Source: Albifimbria verrucaria (Eukaryota > Ascomycota > Sordariomycetes > Hypocreales > Stachybotryaceae). Taken from it: a stretch of DNA of 64,000 nt. Both the position numbers and the translations under genes were made by a program. The notes below the pieces were generated by a model. That model was given only the letters and a program-made list of their open reading frames with translations. It was not told the origin of the DNA and ran no database searches. The stretch lies in assembly GCA_020081605.1 (NCBI GenBank), contig JAHREC010000007.1, forward strand, positions 682,001 through 746,000, written 5' to 3'. Of this stretch, positions 12,101 through 22,044 are shown piece by piece. The number at the start of each line of letters is the position of its first letter. Within the stretch, counting starts at the first letter, position 1.

Positions 12101-15100
12101 CCATGGCGATTGAGGCTTGCGCCCAGCTCGCCGGCGACCGCTACCCTGGAAAGGAGATTGGACGATTCTGCTTGAAGGACGTCTACTTCCTGAAGGGACT
12201 CATCATTCCTGAGGGCCGCGCCAGAGTTGAGGTTCAGCTCAGCTTCAACCCCATCGAGGCCGCTGACAACGAGACCAGCAAGACCACCATGCAGCACGGC
12301 TTCTCCATCACTGCCTTCACTGGTGATGAGAACTGGAACGAGCACTGCCGCGGAACCATTGTCGCTGAGTTCAAGGCCTCCAAGAACGACGAGGCTCTCC
12401 TTGTCGCTGACATCACGCGCGAGGACATGGCAGCTCAGCTTGACCCCGTCTCTGGCAAGCTTATCCAGGCTGGCGAGCTGTACCAAGAGCTCGAGCGCGT
12501 CGGCAACGCCTACGGCCCTACCTTCACTGGAGTCCAGGAGATGACCATTGAGAACGATTCCGCCGCCTCCCGCGTCGTGATCCCCGATGTGGCTTCTGGT
12601 ATGCCCGCCGGCCACATGAGGCCCCATACCATCCACCCCACGACCCTGGATATCCTCCTGCACACCAGTTTGCCCCTGGTCCACCAGAAGCTGGGTGCCG
12701 GATCCGTCATGCCTGTTCACATCGAGAGCATGAACATCTCCGCCGATATCCAGAACGCCCCTGGCGACACTTTCTGGGCCGTCACCACCTTGACTTCCAG
12801 CCACTTCAGAGCTGCTGATGCTGATCTCATCGTCTTCTCCGGCGCTGCTGACTCCAAGGAGACTCCTGTCATCTTTGCTTCCGGCATGGAACTGCGCAGC
12901 TTGGGTGCTGGCGACGCTGATGACGCAGCCGCTCAGGAGGGCAAGCGCGACATCTGCTTCGACATGAAGTGGGTTCCCGACGAGAGATTCGTCTCCGCCA
13001 AGCAGCTCCAGACATCTGTCTCTGAGGGCGCTCTGGCTGGTTCTTACGCTCTGCTGGCCGAGTACGCTAAGCACAAGGCCATCAAGCAGGCCGACCTCGC
13101 TATTCTTGAGCTGGGCGGTGAGGGCAGCACCGCTGATGCCACCCTCGCAGTCCAGGAGGCTCTGCGTTCTTACAACGCTACACCCGCTGTTTATGACTTC
13201 GCCGTCCCTGAGGAGCAGTTTGATGCTGTGCAGAGCGAGCTCAAGGACAAGGTTTCAGGAGTCAACTTCAAGAAGCTGGATATCACCAAGGACGAGCTCG
13301 ACCCTGCCTTTGCGAAGAACAGCTACGACGTTGTCTTGGCTTCCAAGACTCTCCACGCCGCTGCCAATGTCAGCTCGGCCCTGAATAACGCCCGCAAGCT
13401 CCTGAAGCCCGATGGTGTTCTGCTTCTCATCGAGGACGCCTCCGTTTCCGCCGAGGAACTGTCCAAGCTTGTGTCCGAGGCCTCCTTCAAGGTCCAGCTT
13501 GTCGCTCCTGACAATGAGTCGGCGCCCGAGTCCACTCTCCTGGTCGCCCGCGCCGTCACTGATGCTGCTCCTCTCCCTGAGATCAGATTCGTCTCCGAGA
13601 CCAACCTGCCTACAAGCCTCAAGAACCTCGTCACCGAGATCTCGAGCACCCTCGGAAACAACGGCGCTCAGGTCACTGCAGCCTCCTGGGACAATATGCC
13701 TCCTCACGAGAAGTCCGCTGTCCACGTTGTCATTGACGACGGCTCCAAGCCTGTCCTGTCCTTTGTCAGCCAGGAGCGATTCCGCGATGTCGTTGACCTT
13801 GTGCAGAAGCCCTCCAAGATCGTCTGGGTCAGCGTCCAGGACGACAAGAAGTACCGCTACAGCGCCAGGAAGCACCTTGTCACCGGTCTGTCTCGTACTG
13901 CCCATGCCGAGAACGAGGATCTCGACATGGTGACGATCGACATCCAGCAGACGCTTGATGAGACCACCAAGCCTGCCATTCTCAAGCTGCTGGCTGAGGT
14001 CATTGAGTCCTTCAGCAACAAGGACGTCCCCAGGGAGCGCGAATACGTCTACAACGGCACTGACGTCCTCGTCCCCGTCTTGTCTCCCACCCTACCCTTA
14101 ACCGCCAGGTTTCGGGCAAGACGGAGACTACCATCGAGACCACGTCCTTCACTGGACCAACCTCGCTCAAGCTTGGCGATGACCACAAGGGTTTCGTTTT
14201 CGCTGAGAACGCTGCCAACAGTGAGACTCTTCAGGACAACTATGTTGAGATCGAGGCCAAGGCTTTCGGTCTTCCCTCTAGCTTCAACAAGTCGGCCCAG
14301 TCCGGCATCTTCGTCAACGAGTACGCTGGTGTCATCACTGCCACCGGATCCGCGGTATCTGGCCTCAAGGTCGGTGACCGGGTTGTGGCAATCAGTGCCC
14401 AGGCTTGCGCAAACCGCCTCAGGGTGCCAGCCAAGCAGGCTCAGCTGATCCCAAGCAACATCTCCTTCACGGATGCTGCCGCGTTGCCCCGCGCTTTCAT
14501 GGCCGTCGCCCACGCCCTTGTCGATGTCGCTGACCTTCAGTCGGGACAGATCGTCGTCGTGGACGGTGCTACCAGCGAGGTTGGCCAGGCTGCTCTCACC
14601 GTCGCTCAGCACCTTGGCGCCACTGTCATCGCTGCTGTCTCTCGTGTCGATGAGGCTGCTTTCCTCCAGGAGACCTTCAAGCTGCCATCCAGCCACATCG
14701 TTCCCCGTGACAGCCACCTCGGCCAGCGCCAGATTCAGAAGCTCATTGGCTCGAGCGGTGGCCTGGACGTTGTCCTCGGCTGCACGAAGTCCTCTGTCAG
14801 CACCGTGGTTAGCCAGCTCCTGAAGCCCTTCGGAACCCTGGTTCACATCCGCAACGGAGGAAGCGACTCCAAGCAGCAGCAGGAACCGCACACCCCGCCA
14901 ACGTCACTGTTTCTGCTTTCGACATTGACTCTCTCCTCGAGGCCAAGCCTCAGAAGGCCTCCAAGTTGCTCGAGGAAGTCACTAAGCTGGTCAACAACGG
15001 TCTGTCCCCTGCGCCCCAGAGTGTTGTGGCTCTGCCCTTGAGCGTCAACATCGAGGAAGCGCTCAACCAGGCCCAGAAGCAGAACAGCCTGCTCAAGCAC

Positions 15101-16380
15101 GTCATTGAGGTCAAGGAAGACTCGGTTGTCAAGGTCGAGAGGCCAAGCTACCAGGTTCCCAAGCTCGAGCCCGATGTCACCTACGTTGTCGCTGGTGGCC
15201 TGGGTGACTTGGGTCAGCGACTCCTGCACCTCATGGCTCAGGCTGGCGCAAGGTATCTTGTGACTCTGTCCCGAAAGGGTGCCGGCTCTGAGGAGTTCCA
15301 TAAGCTCGAGAAGGAGCTGAAGGAGATCGACGAGAGCTGCTCGCTGCTGGCCATCAACTGCGATGTGTCCCGTGAAGACAGCACCGAAGGCGCCCTCTCC
15401 GAGATCAAGGCCGCTGGCTTCCCCACTGTCAAGGGTGTCATCCAGTCCGCTGTTATCCTCAGGGACTCGACTCTCGACACCATGACTGCAGAGCTGTTCA
15501 ACTCTGTCGTCAACACCAAGGCTGAGGGCACGCTGAACCTGCACAAGGTCTTTGTGAAGGAAGACCTGACCTTCTTCATCTCATTCTCCTCCGTCATGAG
15601 TGTCATTGGTGGCAAGGCGCAGTCCAACTACAACGCCGGTAACGCGCTCCAGGATGCCTTTGCCCAGTTTGAGCGCAGCTCCAACTGCTTCTACATGTCG
15701 CTCAACATTGGTGGTATCGAAGACGCCGCTGTCAACAACGAGGCCATCATCCAGTCCATCCGACGACAGGGTCTGACCCGCATTTCGCACGATGAGCTGG
15801 CTGCCTACTTCGAGTACGCCTTGAGCGCTCACCCCGCGAGACTGGGTGCCACCAGCCCGTCATTGGTTTTACTTCTGAGACCATTGTCGGAACCACTGCC
15901 ATCAACGGTACTGCCCACTCTTCCATCTTCGCTCACGTCCGACAGAAGGCTGCCGCGGCTACCGATGACGACAAGGTCAAGCAGAAGAAGTCCTTCAAGG
16001 ACATCGTCAAGGAGGGTGCTGACAAGGAGGAGATCTCCGCCTTCGTCGCCCGCACCATTGGTGATAAGCTCGCCGACCTTATGGCCATTGACCCCGCCGA
16101 GGTCAACTTTGGCTCATCCATTTCTGACTACGGTCTCGACTCTTTGATCGCCATTGAGCTCCGCAACTGGCTGATGAGAGAGTTCGACTCGCCTCTCCAG
16201 TCCTCCGAGGTCCTCGACAGCCCTGACATCTGGACTCTGGCCCAGAAGGTCACTTCTCGCTCCAAGCTCGTGGGCAGCGAGACCGACTCTGCCAGCAGCA
16301 GCGAGGCTAGCGGCACTGAGAAGGAGTCGCCATCAACTCTGCCCACCTCCCGCTCTACTACACCGGAGGTGAAGGCTTAA
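9138..16380 (+). CDS. TRI17: highly reducing type I polyketide synthase, TRI17-like
   Basis: About 2,390 residues, start MSGPNPIPLAIVGIGCRFPG, one intron at 9420-9479. Domains in order: KS (9150-10470; Cys in DTGCSGG, HGTGT, NIGHTE), AT (10785-11690; GHSSGE), DH (11950-12800; HVVDGLMIFP and HPTTLDILLH), a remnant methyltransferase (13080-13430, LELGGEGS instead of a GxGTGG loop), a diverged ER (14130-14900), KR (15170-15740; GGLGDLG, Ser-Tyr-Asn in NYNAGN) and ACP (16020-16230; GLDSL). No thioesterase. The frame shifts by one base at about 10540, 11650, 14075, 14895 and 15850, always at C runs, with family-typical sequence on both sides. In trichothecene producers TRI17 makes a short unsaturated acyl chain esterified to the terpene by an acyltransferase; the domain states here fit that. 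Confidence 0.75.
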
Positions 16381-19300
16381 AAATTGAAAACAAAAACAAA
16401 AACAAGGGTTTATCCATTTTATAGGATAGCAGTTGGGCACTTTAGTGGAGGATACTCTGTCACTATTATGTTTACGAAGTCTAGAATATTTGGATTTGAT
16501 GCATTTGTATGGATTCTAACGCATTTCATTTGGAGTTTATCGGATTTTCATATTTTTGGTCAACATTTCTTTAGTCTTGAGTTTTGTTTTGATATCTGTC
16601 TCCTTTACTCTCTTGTTTGTTTGTTTGTTTGTGTTTTTAGTTGTCTGTTTAGTCTCTATAGATTTTACGAAAGATAAATACATAGCTGGATTCTATGAAA
16701 CATTGCTCATTCCTTGTGACCATGTCAAATCTCTTTGAGTCCGCTAAGGTGCAGTATAGGTAGAGAACTAAGGAATTGACTACTCATCAACAGGTAACAA
16801 CCAGATATCTTGAAGCCTTAGCAAGCTAGGCTATAGTAAGGTTACTAATATTCCCCATATTCACTACATTTATATCTTAACATTCAAAACATGTCAAGGC
16901 AGGCCACGTTACTTTGTGTACTAGCATGGTTGTTAAGTCGTTATGGAGATGCTAAATTTCCTGCACTTTAGCAAACTCAAGGAGATCATGCATTAATGTT
17001 GTGACAGCGAATTGAGACATGACATTTTAGTAATCATGGTGATGTAGCTCTTGGCATTCTATCATGCCACAATTTGAGATGACTAATTATTAATTGCCTG
17101 ACGTTACCGCGGGACTCAGAGCATAGTGTTATACAGAGAACAGCGCGGGAGACTTTGGCTGATCAGACGTGTGCTAAGTAGAAGTAAACACAGAGTGAAT
17201 CATGCGTCTTGAAGATATGAGTATACAACAATAAGTTCATCAAGTACAGTCACTCATAAATGTTGACCTACCAAAGATACAAGACTTAAATCACAAAAGA
17301 TCCCAGTTTCAAACACTTTCTTACTCAGGGTGAGGACTGATATGCCGACTGCAGCCGTTGGGATTATATCGGACAACCGGAAGTGGGAAGTCAAGTTTAG
17401 GTCTCACGAGTTATGGAAATGAAAAAATCAAGCCAGTTCTACGAAATTATGATGGGATGCTGCGCCAGAAACGGCTTGACTGACTCCATTGATAAGCTGC
17501 CGCCACGTCCGCGATTGCACCGCAAATGCAGGTCGAACAATGTGAAACACCCGAAAAAGTTGCCCTAGGAGGTCAGTGGGTCATGTACGACGGGATGTTG
17601 CATACAAAAGACAGTAATGGCGAGGCGAAACGAGTGGCAGTCGCCTATTTTGTTTCATAGTTGAGATATTCGGGGTGACGTAAGACATGGGTTATCTTTG
17701 TGAGCTGGTTCGTGGCAAATGTCTCGGTGTTGATGCATGGCAGGCAGAGAGTCTTAGCATAGAATGCCATTTGTGATTGGCGTCTCGGCGGTGATGGGGA
17801 AATCGTCGGCGACTTAGGAAATACATGACGACGGGTGATTGCATCGATGAGGCGCGCGGCCCCGGATCCGGTGTCTCGGTGTCGACGAATCGGAACCAAG
17901 ATGCCTCATGCCCGAAACCGAGACCGAGATACGCAGGGTCGACCGAGGATACAACGAGGACGTGGGATTTGCTGATGACGGTCGTTGTTCGAGACATCGG
18001 TCGGTGCTCTCATCCTCCTTCTCCACCATGTCCGGTACGGTAGCTTTCGGTGTCGGGCGCTTCGTTGTTCGTCGGTAGGCTGGCCGGTTGAGAGCGATCG
18101 CCGGCGATCGCCAGGCACCTCTCCCGTCCGAGTAGATCGAGAATTATAGTTGGGGATCAGGGCTTATTATAGGAAATCTGAGGCCTGATGGTAAGGCCAG
18201 CCAAAGGAGCCTCGATCCCTTGCGATGCCTCTCAAGGGAACAGGGGCATATGCATAAGCGACTGTGCAGCATCTTCATCAAGCAGCATTGCATGTCCACC
18301 CCTCCCCATGGCCGCTTAGCGCCAGTGCCCCCATGAACCCCCACATGGCTAAGACTTGTCTCAACTGAAAACGTGTCAAGCCGCTACTCTACCGGTAGGT
18401 GGGACACGTTTAACCAGGACAGGTAAGGCTGTTTCTGGGACGTTGGCCCGGATCAACAACCTTAATTGAGCATGGCTGAGTGAGTCCGCGAGCCGATTTC
18501 TCGGCCGAATATGTCGACCGGTGAGGAGAACGGACGTGAAGTGGTTGTCGAGGTGTCGGCTCAGCTGGTAACTAGGCGCAACGTGTCAGTGACTGGCGGC
18601 TATTTCCACGACAGAATTGAAACAAACCCATGTGCGCCGTTTGCCCGTAGCCCTACGGTGCGGCAATGGGTTGGAAGAACTAAGGCAAAGGGCTAATTCG
18701 TTCCCGTCGGGCCTTAGCCACGATGTGGGGCCGTTCCGGGTTCTCCATCCTGTCGAAATAAGCCGACACCTGAATTCAGGTTAGCAGCCGTAATCCCTAC
18801 CTGTTTGGGCCAGAGACGAGGTGGTTGTGGTTCACGCTTACGCTATTTTTGTGGTGACGTTTTCCATTCGTAGTGAGATGGGCAAGACGAGAGGAAGGCA
18901 AGAAAAGACACAAGAAAAGAAAGAATCAAGCCACCGCACGGCGGCTTCTTCCGGCGACAGAACAAAAGCTCGGCTCGAGGGAAGCGATAACGACATCGAG
19001 ATTTGCTGCGGAGCCAAGACCGAGTCCGACATGGGTCGACTGCTGACATGCAGGAGGTGGCTTCTGTCGACTTGGCCGCACTAGACCGAATTGGACCTTT
19101 GACGATACGATGTTGCGCGTCTACGAGTACCGGCTGGCCGAGTTGCGGATGTCGTGTGCAGGCAGGGACGATCTGTGCCTTACGGTGTGTCCAGGTGGGA
19201 TGACAGAAGCGGGTAGGCAGAGACAGAGAGAAAGAGGCACTGCGTGAACCGCAAGATGGGGTGGCTTGAGAGGGTCCCTCATGTCTCCAAGTATGGCGAT

Positions 19301-20082
19301 GCTGCACGCCCATGTGTTGCCGATGGACCCGCTTTGGGGGCTTCGGGAGGGTGTGGTAAAGATAAGCTGCGCGGGAGCGACAACCACCGTACATGAACCA
19401 GTTTTGGTAGTAAGTCCTGATGCGATGTGATGATGGTGATGGTGATGGTTGGTTTGAGATATCAACATGCGAGAGCTCTGTGCCGTGTCAGCTTAGGTGG
19501 TTCAAGTCTCACCCAGTGAGTGATCGTCACTGCACAGAGACGGACTATCTGTCGAGTTTCGATGAGGACACTCGACGAGAAGTTATACGGCGGCGATGGC
19601 GACGGCGATGGCAAACGATGCAACGGCGGGCGGCAGCCTAGGTAGACGCCCACAGCACGCTCGTACGGTCCGATGTTACGCAAAGTAGTAAGAGCCAAGC
19701 GAGGTTGGGATGACGCTTAGTGGTGACCCCTGGCGAGGCGGTCGCAGGAGACGACGAGTAGGAGGAGCCGAAGGAGGAGGAGGCCGAACGATTCCAAGGA
19801 AACGAAGCATTGGTTCTAGAAGGCCTGACGGAAGTTCTGTTGCAAAGATCGACACTGTCGTCGAGTCGACGCCGGAACTGGCACCGGCCCAGGATGGCGG
19901 TGCGTAGGAACGAATGTTGCAGTAGGAACAGCAACGGCGCCGGCACCGGGACCCATGAGCATGAATGGCGGCAACGACAGCATGCTGCGCGCAGGGCCCC
20001 AGACATACAGGAACTGTTGATTCGAGGGTGTGCGAGGTTTAGGCGTTGAGGTTGACCAGGAGTGGGCGGTTGTGGATGATGC

Positions 20083-20150
20083 AGGGGGTGAGGTTTACGG
20101 GCAGGACAGGGCAGGGCAGGGGAGGGAGTGGAGGGGAGGGAAGGGAAGGG
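20083..20150 (+). repeat. G-rich tract, possible quadruplex
   Basis: More than six runs of three to five G separated by one to four bases, about 630 bases upstream of the TRI6-like start. The spacing satisfies the usual G-quadruplex pattern on the plus strand. Whether it forms or matters is unknown. Confidence 0.5.
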
Positions 20151-20479
20151 TTCGGCTGATTCAGGGTGCCGGCAATCGTGATCGTGACAGCGAGTGACTG
20201 CGACAGCCACGCGCGGCCACAGCGGCCACAGCGGCCTCAGCGCCAAAGGTCCCTGCCGCACAGCGCTGTAGAGAGCCCTACAGGCTACAGCTCCCCACGG
20301 CCCGCGATGGATAGCGCCTCTTACAGAAGGTACCTCTGCCCCATGCAGGTCGGACCCGCCCGGGACACGCTGCCGCATGATGTCATCCGCCTGCAACCTG
20401 GCCAAGGTTTCCTCCTCGCACGGAGCTGACAGTTCTGTGTTTTCCCTTATGTACCCCCATGCCGGCCAAAACTGCAAAA

Positions 20480-20760
20480 CCCAAGCGTCCATCACACCAC
20501 GCCTCTCGCACCACCCACGCCCATCCTCTCCTCTCCACAACACACCACCTCTCCCTCTGAATCCCTCAAATTGGGCCTTGTGGACAGCAACACCACCCCA
20601 AACAAACACATTGAAGCAAATACCTAATAATCCTGTCTTCCTCCTCCTCTTCCCTTTCCTTTCATCTCTCTTTCCCCTTCCTGTTCTCCTCCTCCTCTTC
20701 CTCCTCCACCGTTCTCACCTCCCACTCACCACCTACCCCACGCTCGCCTCGATGCTGGAC
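20480..20760 (+). promoter_or_regulatory. pyrimidine-rich tract before the TRI6-like start
   Basis: Long CT-rich run (repeated CCTCCTCTTCC-type words around 20640-20710) ending shortly before the ATG at 20781. CT tracts just upstream of starts are common at well-expressed filamentous-fungal genes. A short upstream frame (ATG at 20752, ten codons) overlaps the main start and could dampen translation. Confidence 0.45.
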
Positions 20761-20780
20761 GCATCCTCCGCCAACCATCC

Positions 20781-22044
20781 ATGACGCCTTCACCATCCAC
20801 CATGATCGCCGCCAGCCCGCCCTCGAGCGACGACGAGGGCTCGGAGCCTTGGATGGCCCTGCCGCTCTTCCGCCGAAAGAGCTCCCCGACCACACCCGCA
20901 ACGTCCTGGTCTGGCAGCCCGCCGCCATGGAGTTCGACATCCCCAGCCTGGACTACGGCTTCTTCCACGATTACGACATGATCGACTACGACAACCTCAC
21001 CCCTTCACACTCATCCGACTCCTCCAAACCGCACTGCGACTCTGCCTTCCAGTTCAACACCGATTTCTCCAGGCCCCAGTCGGAGCCTGTCTTCTCCCTC
21101 TTCCAATCGGATGATCCTACCTTGTCATCCGACCTATCAAGACCTCAGTCAGAGTGCGTTATCTCCGTCCCTCCCGTCCCGTCCCGTCCCGTCCCATCTA
21201 GTGCTACCCTGATGCTCATCTCCCGTCTCTAGGCCTCACTCAGACTTTGCCATGTCCGCCTTCCAGTCCGACACGGCCTCCCACTCCTCCAACTCATCAA
21301 GACGACAATCCGAATTCGTCATCTCCGCCTTTCACTTCGACACTCCCTCCCACCTCTCAGACTCTTCAAGGCCTCCGTCCGAGTCTGTCATCTCCGCCTT
21401 CCAATCCGACGCTGCCTCACTATCATCCGACCTATCCAGGCCCCCTCTGAGCCTGTCATCACCCTCTTCTCATCCGATGCTACCTCGCTCTCTCCGGAGC
21501 TCTCTATCCCTTCATCCGACTCTGTTATCACCGTCTTCCCTCCGGTGCTTCATCACACTCACCTGACTCGTCCGCACCCAAAACCGAGTCTGTAATTACC
21601 GTCTTCCAGGCCGACTCCACATACGAGTCGCGCGTTGCCGAGAAGCCGGCCGCCAAGAGGCGCAAGAGTCTTCTCAATGAGATCTCAGACGAGCATATCC
21701 CACAGCCCGTGTTTACGTCCCCGTGCCGCTGCACGTTCCAGGACTGCAAATCCACCACCATATTCACTACTGGGCGTGACTTTAGACGCCACTACCGCCA
21801 GCACTTCAAACGCTTCTTTTGCCGTTACGAAGAGTGCCCGCAGTCAACAGATGACTCAGGCGACGCCGGTACCAAGGGTTTCGCGACCCGCAAGGACCGG
21901 GCTCGCCACGAAGCCAAGCATAACCCAGCAATTAAGTGCCCGTGGCAGAACCGCAACGGAGTACAATGCACGAGAACCTTCAGTCGAATGGACAATATGA
22001 GGGACCACTACAGACGAATTCACGAGAAAGAGAGCAAGGCATAG
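20781..22044 (+). CDS. TRI6: TRI6-like C2H2 zinc-finger regulator with tandem-repeat N-terminus
   Basis: Three C-terminal fingers at 21715-22030: CRCTFQDCKS with HYRQH, FFCRYEECPQ with RHEAKH, and CPWQNRNGVQCTRTFSR with HYRRIH. The last finger is of the kind seen in TRI6. A basic stretch AAKRRK (about 21650) may be a nuclear signal. One intron at 21154-21232 (donor GTGCGT, acceptor CTCTAG) is supported because the protein repeat reads through it in frame. The N-terminal half holds about eight copies of a 23-residue Ser-rich repeat. One-base shifts occur near 20870, 21445 and 21540. At about 390 residues it is much longer than Fusarium TRI6 (about 217). TRI6 binds YNAGGCC and activates the cluster. 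Start at 20781 is preferred; 20849 is possible. It could instead be another C2H2 cluster regulator. Confidence 0.65.
21040..21625 (+). repeat. coding minisatellite, 69-bp unit (23 residues)
   Basis: The FQSD-type Phe codon recurs at 21261, 21330, 21399, 21467, 21536 and 21604, i.e. spacings 69, 69, 68, 69, 68, with earlier, less regular copies at 21047 and 21101. The consensus is roughly SSDxSRPxSExVISAFQSD. The two 68-base spacings coincide with the two frame shifts, which is independent evidence that single bases were lost. Confidence 0.85.

Larger units (their letters stand above)
16381..20780. other. long gene-poor region upstream of the TRI6-like gene
   Basis: A 4.4-kb stretch without a supportable gene. 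From 16.4 to 17.6 kb it is AT-rich. From about 17.8 to 20.7 kb it is GC-rich, so long open frames arise on both strands, but their Trp/Cys/Arg-rich composition and lack of any motif argue against coding. It includes a G-rich tract (20083-20150) and a pyrimidine-rich tract (20480-20760). A long 5' leader or distant regulatory sites for the TRI6-like gene are possible. Confidence 0.5.

Noticed and set aside
11632..13074. 480-codon minus-strand frame within the PKS
   Set aside because: Antisense shadow of the AT/DH region; the plus strand carries clear PKS motifs.
9138..16380. PKS as a pseudogene
   Set aside because: Five breaks are all one-base losses at C runs with catalytic residues kept on both sides; the same pattern affects unrelated genes and a tRNA, so sequence error is more likely.
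19638..20609. 323-codon minus-strand open frame in the GC-rich zone
   Set aside because: Composition rich in Trp, Cys and Arg, no domain, and overlapping open frames on the other strand; typical of GC-rich non-coding DNA.
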